Shown: positions 1 through 8,894, numbered from the stretch's first letter. The stretch is DNA of 64,000 nt from Arthrobacter globiformis (GCF_030818015.1 NZ_JAUSZX010000001.1:4588001-4652000), one strand, 5' to 3'. Numbers and translations are program-made. Notes: a model not told the origin generated them from the letters alone.

Positions 1-174
1 GTGGATGAGGACAGCGAATCAATCGGCGTTCTGGCCGCACAGACGCTGACCCGAATCCTGGACGGGCAGCTGGAGGCCGAGCGGCGGGGCGAGTCACCGG
101 TGCCCGACTACCGTCCCGAGGACCGCCGGGAGGTGAACGCGGACTTAATCGTGCGACAGTCATGCGGATGCTGA
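1..174 (+). CDS. LacI-family regulator, C-terminal end (cut by window edge)
   Basis: Frame 1 is open from the first base to a TGA at 172-174 and gives 57 residues. The end reads VNADLIVRQSCG, the usual close of a LacI/GalR effector-binding domain (…LIVRxSxG), preceded by an IGVLAAQTLTRIL helix that matches the last helix of that fold. The DNA-binding part lies outside the window. It sits directly upstream of, and in the same direction as, the sugar ABC operon, so it may be its repressor; that is inference from position. The fragment is too short for subfamily assignment. Confidence 0.75.
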   Translation: MDEDSESIGVLAAQTLTRILDGQLEAERRGESPVPDYRPEDRREVNADLIVRQSCGC

Positions 175-529
175 GCCCCAGCTCCCCCATGACCAAAAGC
201 AACTGACCTCACCGGCACGTGGCTCGGCTGGTGGCCTCGACGGAAAGCCTGTCCTGGTTTCCACGCGCTGGGTCTGACAACGCAACGGGGCCCTGCCCGC
301 CCCGACACAAGCCCCTTGCTTTTGGTACTCCAAAGCGTACCGGCAAGGTTTGGTTCCGGCGGAGCCGACCCGCAGAGCTCCGTCCCCCACGGGAACTGAC
401 CCGACAGCCCCGGTCTTCGCATCGAAGCGAGCCGGCGCAACCTCCACTACCAATTCCATCGACCGCGTTTTTCACGGATCTGGCCGGCCGTCACGGCCTC
501 GCCGGTTCCGGTTCAAAGGAGATCCGAAA
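175..529 (+). promoter_or_regulatory. Upstream region of sugar ABC operon
   Basis: No convincing gene. The open frames here lack family resemblance. An imperfect dyad GGTAC-N8-GTACC lies at 324-341 and could be a regulator site, but it does not match the classic LacI-family operator with a central CG. The real start of the next gene is set by an AAAGGAGAT ribosome binding site at 515-523. I see no clear -35/-10 pair. Confidence 0.3.
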
Positions 530-1492
530 ATGAATCAGCTCGTCAAGAAGTCGGCAGTTTTCACCGCCGCCGCGACACTGGCCGCGCTCAGCCTGACGTC
601 CTGCAGTTCTGGCGACACCCAGGCCGGTACCAACAAGCCGACGAAGATCGAGAAGATCGGCCTCATGGTCCAGGACATGTCCAACCCGTTCTTTTCCGCG
701 ATGGACAAGGGAGCCAAGGAGGCCGCCGCGAAGATCGGCGCCACCGCCAACACCCAGGACGCGCAGCTTGATCTGGCGAATCAGAATACCCAGATTGACA
801 CGTTCATCCAGCAGGGCGTGAACCTGATTGTCATCAGCGCCGTGGACGAAAACGGCATCCAGCCCGCGATTGAGCGGGCGAAGCAGGCGGGCATCATTGT
901 CATCGCCGTGGACACCCCGGCCAAGAGCGCGGACGCCGTGGTGATGACCAATGCAGTCCAGGCCGGCGAAAAATCCTGCCAGTACCTGTTCGAGCAGATG
1001 GGAGGAAAGGGCAATGTTCTCTTGGTGGACGGAACCCCGCTCCAGACGATCCGTGACCGCATCACCGGCTGCAAGAACGTCGTGAAGAAGTTCCCTGATA
1101 TCAAAGTTGTCGGGCAGCAGGCCTCCAAGAACGACCGGGCCTCCGGCCTCGCCGTGACCACGGACATGCTCACTGCTACCCCTGACGTTCAGGGCATCTT
1201 CGGCATGAACGACCCGTCCGCCCTCGGTGCGGTTCTGGCGGTCCAGCAGGCCCACAAGGCGGGGACCGTAAAGGTCACCGGTGTGGACGGCAGCCCGGAG
1301 GCGGTGGCGGAACTGAAGCAGTCCGGGTCGCCGTTCATCGGAACCGCAACCCAGAATCCTGCCGAAATGGTCCGCAAGGCCGTCGAAATCGCGCAGAACA
1401 TCATCGACAACAAGCCCCCGGCGGAGAGCACGATCCTGATCCCCAGCGAGCTCGTGACCCGTGAGACCGTCAGCCAGTACAAGGGCTGGTAA
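530..1492 (+). CDS. Sugar ABC transporter substrate-binding lipoprotein (RbsB/Peripla_BP_4 type)
   Basis: A 320-residue extracellular sugar-binding protein. Residues 1-28 form a lipoprotein signal ending in the lipobox LTSC, so the mature protein is tethered to the outer face of the membrane. The body starts with KIGLMVQDMSNPFF, the first strand of the ribose/galactose-type periplasmic binding fold, and has the VISAVDENGIQPAI and GVDGSPEAV segments of that family. The ATG at 530 follows AAAGGAGAT with good spacing; an in-frame extension to 350 has no signal peptide and is rejected. First gene of an operon with an ATPase and permease. The sugar cannot be told from sequence. Confidence 0.9.
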   Translation: MNQLVKKSAVFTAAATLAALSLTSCSSGDTQAGTNKPTKIEKIGLMVQDMSNPFFSAMDKGAKEAAAKIGATANTQDAQLDLANQNTQIDTFIQQGVNLIVISAVDENGIQPAIERAKQAGIIVIAVDTPAKSADAVVMTNAVQAGEKSCQYLFEQMGGKGNVLLVDGTPLQTIRDRITGCKNVVKKFPDIKVVGQQASKNDRASGLAVTTDMLTATPDVQGIFGMNDPSALGAVLAVQQAHKAGTVKVTGVDGSPEAVAELKQSGSPFIGTATQNPAEMVRKAVEIAQNIIDNKPPAESTILIPSELVTRETVSQYKGW

Positions 1493-1505
1493 GGCTCCCT
1501 GCTGC

Positions 1506-1541
1506 CGTGTGGGGTCGCTCGGCTCCCGCAGCGGCCCCACA
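1506..1541 (+). terminator. Intercistronic hairpin after binding-protein gene
   Basis: Arms 1506-1518 and 1529-1541 pair over 13 bp with one G-T wobble around a 10-base loop. There is no T tract. Such hairpins between a binding-protein gene and its ATPase gene often stabilise the upstream message or attenuate downstream transcription, giving more binding protein than membrane components. That role is inferred. Confidence 0.6.
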
Positions 1542-1565
1542 CAACCGGACTAAGAATAGGCCGTC

Positions 1566-3098
1566 ATGACTACAACAACCTCCCGCCAGCCGCTGCTGCA
1601 GCTGGAAGGCATCACAAAGCGCTTCGGCGCCACGCTCGCTCTCAATAACGTCCACTTCGACCTGCGTGCAGGTGAAGTGCATGCTTTGATGGGCGAGAAC
1701 GGAGCTGGTAAATCCACCCTGATGAAGATCTTGGCGGGGAACGTAGCCCGCGATTCCGGACGTATCCTGATGGATGGCACCGAAATCGACATCCGCTCCC
1801 CGCATGAGGCCGTTGCCCACGGCATAGCCATCATCCATCAGGAGCTGAACACGGTCCCGGCGATGACAGTTGCCGAGAATTTGGCCCTCGGACGGGAACC
1901 TTCGACCAAGTTCGGGGCCTTGGACCGTCGCGCCATGATCGTCCAGGCCCGTGAGAAGCTCGCCCGGGTCGGGGCACGGATTGATCCGCGCACTGAGCTC
2001 GGCCAGCTCAGTGTGGGCATGCAACAGATGGTTGAAATCGCCAGGGCCGTCAGCGAGAACGCCAGGATCCTGGTACTCGATGAACCAACAGCGGCCCTCT
2101 CACGCAGTGAAACCCTCCACCTTTTCCAGATCATCAACGAGCTGCGAGATGCAGGTGTCGGGCTCGTGTACATCTCCCACCGGATGGAAGAGGTCTGGGA
2201 GCTCGCGGACCGTGTGACCGTCTTCCGCGACGGAACGTACGTCGGCACCCGGGGAAAGACCGAGATCAGCCCGCCCGACGTCGTCCGGATGATGGTCGGA
2301 CGCAACCTCGAGGACCTCTACCACCACGACCGGCACAGCCCGGGAGACGTCATGCTGGAGGTCAAGGAACTCACCGACGGTGCCGGCATCGGGCCGGTCA
2401 GCTTCCAAGTACGGTCGGGCGAGGTCGTCGCCCTGTCCGGGCTCATCGGGGCCGGCCGCACCGAAACGGCCCGGATGATCTTTGGCGCCGACAGGCCCCG
2501 CGGCGGCACCGTCACCGTCAAAGGCAAAGCGGCACTGGCCTCCAGCCCGGCCCAGGCGATCGCCCGGGGAATCGCAATGGTCCCCGAGGACCGCAAGGAC
2601 CAGGCCTTGTTCGTCTCCCACACCGTCGAGGACAACATCGCTGTCAGTTCCCTTGGCGGCCACGTGAACGCCGGCGTGCTTCAACGGACCCGAATACGGA
2701 ACGCGGTGAAAAAGCAGATGGAACGCCTGCACCTGCGGCAGAACGCCCTGCGCCTGCCGGTCAGCGCGCTTTCGGGCGGCAACCAGCAAAAAGCGGTTCT
2801 GGCCCGGTGGCTGATGCGCGAATCCGATGTGCTGATCCTGGACGAACCCACGAGGGGCGTAGACATCGGCGCGAAAAGCGAAATCTATGAAGTCATCAAC
2901 GACCTCGCCAAGGCCGGCAAGGCCATCCTGGTCATTTCCTCGGACCTTCCCGAAGCGATCGGCATCAGCGACCGGCTCCTCGTGATGCGCTCCGGACGGA
3001 TCGTCCAGGAACTCAACTCACGCACCGCCAGCGAAGAGGACGTCATGTCCCACGCAACCGGAACAGCAGCACAGACAAACGGAGAATTCCATGACTAA
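1566..3098 (+). CDS. Sugar ABC transporter ATP-binding protein (RbsA/MglA type, two ABC domains)
   Basis: A 510-residue double ATPase that powers sugar import. The first domain has Walker A GENGAGKST, signature LSVGMQQ and Walker B ILVLDEPTAAL. The second has the degenerate P-loop GLIGAGRTE, signature LSGGNQQ and Walker B VLILDEPTRGVD. This asymmetry (one canonical and one degenerate P-loop) is typical of the carbohydrate uptake transporter-2 class, as is the length of about 500. It lies 73 bp after the binding-protein gene and its last 8 bases overlap the permease start, so the two are translationally coupled. Confidence 0.93.
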   Translation: MTTTTSRQPLLQLEGITKRFGATLALNNVHFDLRAGEVHALMGENGAGKSTLMKILAGNVARDSGRILMDGTEIDIRSPHEAVAHGIAIIHQELNTVPAMTVAENLALGREPSTKFGALDRRAMIVQAREKLARVGARIDPRTELGQLSVGMQQMVEIARAVSENARILVLDEPTAALSRSETLHLFQIINELRDAGVGLVYISHRMEEVWELADRVTVFRDGTYVGTRGKTEISPPDVVRMMVGRNLEDLYHHDRHSPGDVMLEVKELTDGAGIGPVSFQVRSGEVVALSGLIGAGRTETARMIFGADRPRGGTVTVKGKAALASSPAQAIARGIAMVPEDRKDQALFVSHTVEDNIAVSSLGGHVNAGVLQRTRIRNAVKKQMERLHLRQNALRLPVSALSGGNQQKAVLARWLMRESDVLILDEPTRGVDIGAKSEIYEVINDLAKAGKAILVISSDLPEAIGISDRLLVMRSGRIVQELNSRTASEEDVMSHATGTAAQTNGEFHD

Positions 3099-4140
3099 CC
3101 AGGCTCTGAACAACCCACAGGGCGCCGGCATCCGGCCAGAGGCCACACCTGCCACCGCCCGCAGCTTTGACTTTGCCTACTGGTGGGACCGCGTCGGCAT
3201 CCTCGTGGTCCTGATCGCCCTCGTTGCCTTAATGGTCGTCATCGCCCCTAACTTCGCGAGCGTCAACAACCTGCTGAACATTGCCCGGTCGATCTCGATC
3301 AACGCGATCCTGGCGGCCGGAATGACATTCGTCATTCTCGCGGCCGGAATCGACCTTTCTGTCGGTTCCATTCTGGCCGTCTCCGGTGTCGCATCGGTCA
3401 TGACAGGCATTGCAGGACTGCCCGCACCCGTCGCGATCCTGGTCGGTGTTGTGACAGGGGCCGTCGCGGGTTTGATCAACGGCCTGCTCAGCGCCTACCT
3501 GGCACTGGCCGCCTTCATCGTTACCCTCGGCACCATGACCTTCCTTCGAGGCCTGGCCTACACCATGACCGACGGGCAACCCATCGTCTCCAACACACTC
3601 AGTTTCCGGGACATCGGCAACGGGTACATGGCGGGCATCCCGGTGCCCGTGGTGATCATGATCATCGTCTACGTCGCAGCGTGGTTCGTCCTTGAGCGCA
3701 CCCGCTATGGCCGGCACGTCTACGCCGTGGGCGGCAACGCCGAAGCCGCCCGGCTGGCAGGCATCAACGTCAAACGCGTCATCACTTCCGTCTATGTCAT
3801 CGCCGGCATCTGCGCCGGGCTCGCCGGTGTCATCTTCTCCGCCCGGGTGGTCTCCGCCCAGCCGACAGCCGGCACCGGCTACGAGCTGGACGCGATCGCC
3901 GCAGTTGTCCTGGGCGGCACAAGCCTCGTCGGCGGACGCGGACGGATCTACGGCACACTGATCGGCTCCATCATTCTCGGTGTCCTCAGCACCGGACTGA
4001 TCCTGATGAATGTCCAGTTCTTCACCCAACTGCTGATCAAGGGCCTCGTCATCATCCTCGCGGTGGCAATCGACAGCCTGAAACAACGCACACTGCGCCT
4101 GCCCTGGTCCAGGGCCATCGCCGCCCAGACACCTGCATAA
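3091..4140 (+). CDS. Sugar ABC transporter permease (RbsC type)
   Basis: A 349-residue polytopic membrane protein with about 8-10 hydrophobic segments. It carries the BPD_transp_2 family hallmarks AAGIDLSVGS (about residue 85) and YAVGGNAEAARLAGI (about residue 210), the loop that contacts the ATPase. A cytoplasmic N-terminal leader of about 35 residues precedes the first helix. The start ATG lies inside the ATPase gene (ATGACTAA overlap). Together with the two upstream genes it forms a complete importer, with the double ATPase and a permease homodimer. Confidence 0.93.
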   Translation: MTNQALNNPQGAGIRPEATPATARSFDFAYWWDRVGILVVLIALVALMVVIAPNFASVNNLLNIARSISINAILAAGMTFVILAAGIDLSVGSILAVSGVASVMTGIAGLPAPVAILVGVVTGAVAGLINGLLSAYLALAAFIVTLGTMTFLRGLAYTMTDGQPIVSNTLSFRDIGNGYMAGIPVPVVIMIIVYVAAWFVLERTRYGRHVYAVGGNAEAARLAGINVKRVITSVYVIAGICAGLAGVIFSARVVSAQPTAGTGYELDAIAAVVLGGTSLVGGRGRIYGTLIGSIILGVLSTGLILMNVQFFTQLLIKGLVIILAVAIDSLKQRTLRLPWSRAIAAQTPA

Positions 4141-4192
4141 GAGCACGCCCGACGAAACCGGCAGCCACATCCTGCCTGCCGGACGGGACAAC

Positions 4193-4217
4193 CCGGCCAC
4201 TTCCCAAAAGTGGCCGG
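4193..4217 (+). terminator. Hairpin after permease gene
   Basis: Arms 4193-4202 and 4208-4217 are perfectly complementary over 10 bp, with a 5-base loop. No T run follows, and the next gene begins 38 bases later, so it may be a partial terminator or an RNA-stabilising element rather than an operon end. Confidence 0.55.
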
Positions 4218-4255
4218 TTCTAGCCCCACGCCCATAACTTGAGAGGAAAAAGCCC

Positions 4256-5605
4256 GTGGCAATGCCCACCATCGCCATCAAGGACGGCCTTCCCGGCCGC
4301 CGAATCAACGAACCAGTGACCTTCACCATCGACGGAGAATTTACCGAAAACCTCTGGACAGCAACTACCAGTGCCGGAGAGACCGTTATCTGCCAGCGGC
4401 TGAACGCCCAGCCCGAACCGGGTAAAACCACGTTCATCACCGTCGTGACCTTCGAGGGAAACCTGCAGCTCACCCTCGCCGCACCGGTCACCGGGCGCGT
4501 TGACGGCATAAACGAACGGGAACCCGTCGAGTCCGACGCCTTCGTCCGCCTGGACACAGGGTACTTCGACCTCGAAATGTGCTCGGGCACGGCTGAAGGC
4601 ACCGGCTCCTCAAAGTGGGGAATTCGTCACTTCGCCACACTGAAAGAAGGCATCGACCTGCTCCCCTCGGGCAACAACGCCATCGGCGGCTTCTACGGCC
4701 CCTTCTTCACCCCCGAAAACGGCCTCATCAACCCGCCCGAACACACCACCGTCGACATCGAAACCCTTGAACACGGTCCTGTCCTGCACCACTACCGGAT
4801 GCACGGCACCGTCCCCGACGGCCTGCTCGAGGAGCTCAAGGGCAAGACGTTTTCCATCGACTGGAAATTCACCCACGGCACCCCCTACTTCACCCGCAGC
4901 TACCGGGTGGACGACTTCCAGACAGTCATCAACGGCCGCTCCATAACCAACAAGATCACCGTCGGCGATGAATTTGAGGCCGGCCAGGGCGACGTGGTCT
5001 TTGACCGCTTCGAAGCATACAGCGGCACACGATACCGCGCCGGGGACCCCTACGCCGCTGAACTCGCACACATGGTCGACGAAACCATCGCGAACTCAAC
5101 GTCCAGCACTGCCAAGTTCCAGGAATTCCGCCGTCAGCTCACCGGCAACATCGAAGCCGCCCACTGGGATCTGTACTGGCGCCTGTTCTGCAGCTGGGAA
5201 GGCGCCTTAGACGAAGAGGAAATCCGCGCACGCCTCGCCCGGGTCAGGGCAACCTCGCACGTGCTCGCTGACCTGCCCGAGCGGCATTGGACGATAGTGG
5301 ATGCCCCCCTCGACGTCTCGGCCGTGCCGCACGAAACCATCTTCCCCGGGCCGGCCTCCAAAACCGCCGAATTCCATTCAGAACTCGACAGAACCATGGT
5401 CTGGTGGACCTCCGAACCCTCCGGCGCCTTCCAGATCGTCCAGCGCCGCCAATCCGGCTGGGTCAACTGGGGAACCAACGGCGAAAACGAATGCCCCGAA
5501 CTTCCCGTCGGCGTCGAGATCAAAACCGCATACGGCATGTTCAGCGACGGCTGGCAGCACGTAGCAGACCAACTGGAGACTGCACCCACGGTCCACCAGG
5601 CCTAA
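4256..5605 (+). CDS. Unrecognised 449-residue protein of the sugar ABC operon
   Basis: I do not recognise this family. The protein is soluble, with no signal peptide or membrane segment, and rich in beta-type alternation in its first 250 residues (for example VTFTIDGEF, TTFITVVTF), followed by a helical stretch and another beta-rich end with aromatic residues (MVWWTSEPSG, SGWVNWG). GTG at 4256 is preferred because GAGAGG at 4241-4246 is 9 bases away; the ATG two codons on is the alternative. It follows the permease on the same strand after a hairpin and precedes a LacI gene, so a cytoplasmic role in processing the imported sugar is plausible but unproven. Confidence 0.8.
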   Translation: MAMPTIAIKDGLPGRRINEPVTFTIDGEFTENLWTATTSAGETVICQRLNAQPEPGKTTFITVVTFEGNLQLTLAAPVTGRVDGINEREPVESDAFVRLDTGYFDLEMCSGTAEGTGSSKWGIRHFATLKEGIDLLPSGNNAIGGFYGPFFTPENGLINPPEHTTVDIETLEHGPVLHHYRMHGTVPDGLLEELKGKTFSIDWKFTHGTPYFTRSYRVDDFQTVINGRSITNKITVGDEFEAGQGDVVFDRFEAYSGTRYRAGDPYAAELAHMVDETIANSTSSTAKFQEFRRQLTGNIEAAHWDLYWRLFCSWEGALDEEEIRARLARVRATSHVLADLPERHWTIVDAPLDVSAVPHETIFPGPASKTAEFHSELDRTMVWWTSEPSGAFQIVQRRQSGWVNWGTNGENECPELPVGVEIKTAYGMFSDGWQHVADQLETAPTVHQA

Positions 5606-5901
5606 GGCTGGCCGATGGGCCTCTGGACATGGCAGCGGCTGCCAGCCCAATCCCCCACAGATGTCGCCGCCATCTCTCTGCAGCCTCGTGCTGCGATTCC
5701 CGGCGCCGACGCCCGGTGGAGAGATCTGTCACCAGGAACTCCGGAACCTGCCTGGCTGTGCAACCAGGACCATGCAATCAGGCGCCTGGCCACCTCCTGG
5801 TCATGGCCAGGCCCATCCGCCAACGGACTCGGGAGCTCAACAAGGGACGCATTCAGGCCCCGACAAGCATATGAATTGAGGTGAGCCAGACGGGCAGAAC
5901 G

Positions 5902-7002
5902 ATGGCCGAGACAACAGAAATCGTAGAGGACGGCTTCAGCGCGTCTTCGGCTGCGGTGCGAGTAGCTAGGCCGAGGATGCGTGATGTGGCTGCTTTGGCC
6001 GGAGTAGGCATCAAAACGGTTTCCCGGGTCGTCAATGACGAACCTGGTGTTTCTGAAGTCACCCGCCAGAGAGTGTTGAAGGCGGCGAAAGGGCTGAACT
6101 ACCAGCTGGACATGACAGCCCAAAGCCTACGCCGGGCCGGCCGACAAACACTGTCCGTTGGGCTGCTGCTTCCCAGCGTCGCCAACCCATTTCATGGCCA
6201 AATCCATCGGGCCCTGAGTGATGTCCTGGCGAGCCACGGCATAGCGGTCCTCGCGGCAAGCCTGGATGATGACGCTGCACGTGAAGAGGAACTGCTCAAA
6301 GCGTTTCTCCGAAGGCGCGTGGATGGACTGGTTCTGACCCCGGTCGCCAAAAGCCAGGGGTACCTGCCCGAACATTCCAAGGACCTTCCGATGGTCTTCA
6401 TCGACAGGGAACCGGTCGGCATCGATGCCGATGCAGTCGTAAGCGACAACGCCGCTGGCGCGGCCAAGGCCGCCGCGCACCTGATTTCCCAAGGCCACAC
6501 CAAACTCGCCTACCTAGGTGGCCGCACGGACATCCAGACCGCCCGGGAACGGCGCCGCGGCTTCATTAATGAGTTGGGCCGCGCAGGTATTTCGACCGAC
6601 ACAATTCCCTTCCTGGAAGGACTCCGCAGTGAGGAATCAGCACGGAAGGCGGCAAGAGAGCTACTCACGGGTGCTGAACCGCCGACGGCCATCTTCTCTG
6701 CACAGATTTTGGTGACCTTCGGCGTAATGCGGGCCTTACAGGAACTGGGGCTGAACCGGGCTGTGGCCTTGGTCGGATTCGGCGACTTCACCCTCTCGGA
6801 CATGATGAACCCCGGTATAACCGTCGTCGCCCAGCACCCCGAGCACCTGGGTAGAGTAGCCGCAGAGCGGATTTTGGCCCGCATCAACGGAGACCGACAG
6901 GAACCGCGAACTTACACCATCCCCTCTGAGCTGATTCTCCGAGGGTCTGGGGAAGTTCCGCCGCCCCGCCCTAATCGGCGACTGCACTATGCCAAACTCT
7001 GA
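5902..7002 (+). CDS. LacI-family transcriptional regulator
   Basis: About 366 residues. A helix-turn-helix (MRDVAALAGVGIKTVSRVVN) begins about 25 residues after the chosen ATG, followed by the hinge helix (TAQSLRRAGRQ) and a sugar-binding domain of periplasmic-binding fold ending IPSELILRGSG. Such proteins repress sugar operons until the inducer binds. The start is uncertain: GTG at 5881 has GAGG touching it, ATG at 5902 has only a weak site, and ATG at 5977 begins right at the helix-turn-helix. It closes the sugar region and borders the accessory island; its likely target is the ABC operon upstream. Confidence 0.88.
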   Translation: MAETTEIVEDGFSASSAAVRVARPRMRDVAALAGVGIKTVSRVVNDEPGVSEVTRQRVLKAAKGLNYQLDMTAQSLRRAGRQTLSVGLLLPSVANPFHGQIHRALSDVLASHGIAVLAASLDDDAAREEELLKAFLRRRVDGLVLTPVAKSQGYLPEHSKDLPMVFIDREPVGIDADAVVSDNAAGAAKAAAHLISQGHTKLAYLGGRTDIQTARERRRGFINELGRAGISTDTIPFLEGLRSEESARKAARELLTGAEPPTAIFSAQILVTFGVMRALQELGLNRAVALVGFGDFTLSDMMNPGITVVAQHPEHLGRVAAERILARINGDRQEPRTYTIPSELILRGSGEVPPPRPNRRLHYAKL

Positions 7003-7020
7003 CGACAGCAGCCGTCTATC

Positions 7021-7095
7021 AGGTTGAGGCACACCCCAACCTGACGCCCAAGACCTGCACCTCTTGACGTTCGTCTGGGAAGGTCCTAGAACTCA
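7021..7095 (+). repeat. Left copy of island-bounding direct repeat (possible resolvase site)
   Basis: The block 7021-7045 contains inverted arms AGGTTG and CAACCT around ACACCCC; a second conserved block spans 7067-7095 (ACGTTCGT, then CCTAGAACTCAA). The same two blocks in the same order and orientation recur at 23590-23660. It lies in the 105 bases before the resolvase start codon, where resolvase recombination sites normally lie. Its function as a crossover site is inferred. Confidence 0.6.
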
Positions 7096-7125
7096 ATCCC
7101 ACATGTAAGAGGGTTGGAGGCAGCG

Positions 7126-7705
7126 GTGGCTGGTCAACGGATTGGGTACGTCCGCGTGAGCACGCTGGATCAGAACGAGAAACGCCAGCTCGACGGCTTG
7201 ATCCTGGACCGGGTGTTCACGGACAAGGCGTCCGGCAGGGACACAGCCAGACCACAACGGGCCGGATTGCTGGGCTTCGCCCGCGACGGGGACACCGTCG
7301 TCGTGCACAGCATGGACCGGCTGGCCCGCAACCTGGATGACCTGCGCGCCCTGGTCCAACGCCTGACCCGCAAAGGGCGTCCGGGTGGAGTTCGTCAAGG
7401 AGCACCTGCTCTTCACCGGGGAGGACTCCCCAATGGCCAACCTCATGCTCTCCGTCATGGGCGCGTTCGCGGAATTTGAACGCTCACTGATCAGGGAACG
7501 CCAGCGGGAAGGTATCGCCCTGGCGAAGCACCGCGGCGCTTATAAAGGGCGGAAAAAGACGCTTACTCAGGAACGGGCGGCGGAGCTGGTCCAGCGGGCG
7601 GCTAGCGGAATTCCCAAGTCCGCCCTCGCCATGGATTACGGCATCAGCCGGGAAACGGTGTACCAGTACCTGCGACAGGCGCGGCTTCCTACCCCCACTT
7701 CTTGA
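7126..7705 (+). pseudogene. Serine resolvase/invertase, frameshifted
   Basis: The first frame starts at GTG 7126 (GGAGG at 7116-7120) with the resolvase N-terminus RIGYVRVSTLDQNEKRQLDG, including the catalytic Ser, and HSMDRLARNLDDL. It then shifts at a GGG run at 7375-7377: with one G fewer it would read on as VEFVKEHLLFTGEDSPMANLML, AFAEFERSLIRERQREGI and a C-terminal helix-turn-helix (GIPKSALAMDYGISRETVYQYL). The total of about 190 residues is normal for a Tn3-type resolvase. The frameshift is either a real inactivation or a base-calling error. It sits beside the left island repeat, so it is the natural candidate for having moved or trimmed the island. Confidence 0.85.
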
Positions 7706-7711
7706 GCCGCT

Positions 7712-8749
7712 CTACTCGGTGTCCGGTTCGGCCCATTCGAGGGCTGCGACGAGGTGCCCTTCGTTGGGAAGGGCTTGTTGCTCTGCTGCGGGGAGTTTGT
7801 CGTAGGTGTAGGCCGCTACGGCCATGGGTGAGGTTGACCGGCCCAGGCTGTAGCGGACACTGCGGTCATTCTTCGTTCCGCAGATCAAGATGCCCACGGT
7901 TTCGTTGTGGTAGTCGCGGCGGAGCATGTCATCGACCAGGGCGACGTAGAAGTTCAATTTGCCGGCGTATTCGGGCTGAAACTTACCGGTTTTGAGCTCG
8001 ATGACCACGTACCGGAGCTGCTCAATGTGAAAGAAGAGCAGGTCGACGTAGTAGTCATCGCCATCGACGTCGAAATGGACTTGGCGGCCCACGAACGCAA
8101 AGCCCGGTCCCAGCTCCTGCAAGGTTTCGCTGATCCGGCTTGTCAGCGCGTTCTCCAGGTCACGCTCTGCGACTTCACCGGAGAGACCGAGGAATTCGAA
8201 GTTGTAAGGGTCCTTTGCCATCTGCTGGGCAAGTTCAGAGTCAGCGGCCGCCAAGTGCCGAGTGAAATTGGATGGTGCTGTCCCGGTGCGTTCCATGGAC
8301 CGGTTCATCATCATGTTCAGCAGCACGTTCCGGGACCAGCCGTACTGGACGGCCGCGGCAGCGTACCAGTCCCGCTCCTCGGCGCTGGCTGCCTTGTCTA
8401 GAATCATCCGAATGTGACCCCACGGCAAATGTGCCACAGCCTGTGGCACATTTTCGTCCTCTCCCCACGCCCGCACCATCGCGGTCATGTACTGCAGACT
8501 CCGGTACGACAGGCCCTTCATATCCGGAAAGGCGGCCGCCAGATCCGCAGCCAACCGCCGGATAACGCCACTCCCCCAGCCCTGGCTTTCCTGCCGGACG
8601 ATGATGTCCCTGCCGAGCGACCAATACAACTCGATGACCAGCGTGTTGACGGTCCTCTGGGCGTGGATCCTGGCACCAGAGATCCGGGTCTTCAACTCCT
8701 CCAGCAGGTCCGCGTAGTCCGCTGGCAGATCGATTTCTGAAGACACCAT
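7712..8749 (-). CDS. DUF1016/YhcG-family PD-(D/E)xK nuclease-like protein
   Basis: A 345-residue protein. The N-terminal part has the YhcG alpha-helical module (VIELYWSLGRDI, PDMKGLSYRSLQYM, QAVAHLPWGH). The C-terminal part is a PD-(D/E)xK nuclease fold with FVGRQ, DDYYVDLLFFH and VVIELKTGKFQPEYAGKLNFYV, carrying the D…ExK catalytic residues. The family occurs next to restriction and other defence genes, and its function is not settled. The stop lies 6 bases from the resolvase stop (convergent). A perfect palindrome lies just upstream of the start, and a shorter copy lies inside the gene in the HLPWGH-encoding stretch. Confidence 0.92.
   Translation of the reverse strand: MVSSEIDLPADYADLLEELKTRISGARIHAQRTVNTLVIELYWSLGRDIIVRQESQGWGSGVIRRLAADLAAAFPDMKGLSYRSLQYMTAMVRAWGEDENVPQAVAHLPWGHIRMILDKAASAEERDWYAAAAVQYGWSRNVLLNMMMNRSMERTGTAPSNFTRHLAAADSELAQQMAKDPYNFEFLGLSGEVAERDLENALTSRISETLQELGPGFAFVGRQVHFDVDGDDYYVDLLFFHIEQLRYVVIELKTGKFQPEYAGKLNFYVALVDDMLRRDYHNETVGILICGTKNDRSVRYSLGRSTSPMAVAAYTYDKLPAAEQQALPNEGHLVAALEWAEPDTE
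8427..8453. repeat. Palindrome inside the DUF1016 gene
   Basis: Arms 8427-8439 and 8441-8453 are perfect 13-bp inverted repeats around one base. They share the sequence of the core of the larger palindrome at 8762-8808. They encode part of the conserved NVPQAVAHL stretch of the protein. Confidence 0.8.
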
Positions 8750-8761
8750 GCCTCAACCCTA

Positions 8762-8808
8762 CCGACCGGCAAAATGTGCCACAGGCTGTGGCACATTTTG
8801 CCGGTCGG
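8762..8808. repeat. 47-bp perfect palindrome upstream of the DUF1016 gene
   Basis: Arms 8762-8784 and 8786-8808 are exactly complementary over 23 bp with a single central base. It begins 13 bases upstream of the DUF1016 start codon, so it would lie in the leader or promoter of that gene. It could be an operator, a cruciform or an RNA hairpin; the central 13+13 bp match the palindrome within the gene. Confidence 0.85.
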
Positions 8809-8827
8809 CCACAACCAGTGCCGGTCA

Positions 8828-8894
8828 GGTTGACGGAATCTCCGTTATCGGCGTTCAAACCACGGGAGTAGAAGTAGCTGCGAATACTCCCGTG
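8828..8894 (+). repeat. Hairpin repeat, copy 1
   Basis: The left part (8828-8855) contains GGTTGACGGAAT and TTATCGGCGTT; the right part is a hairpin with arms 8861-8870 and 8885-8894 (10 bp) and a 14-base loop starting GAAGTAGCTG. The hairpin half recurs at 17411-17454 and the left half at 21570-21598. This looks like a small mobile or recombination-associated repeat; I cannot name its family. Confidence 0.6.

Noticed and set aside
324-341. LacI operator before the sugar operon
   Set aside because: The dyad lacks the central CG and flanks of classical LacI-family operators; kept only as a weak remark in the upstream-region entry.
491-1540. Long open frame antisense to the binding-protein gene
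   Set aside because: Mirror of a clear lipoprotein gene; His/Arg-rich low-sense composition and no ribosome binding site.
3229-4602. 457-codon frame antisense to the permease
   Set aside because: Asp/Gly/His-rich sequence typical of the complement of a membrane protein gene; the plus strand has unmistakable permease motifs.
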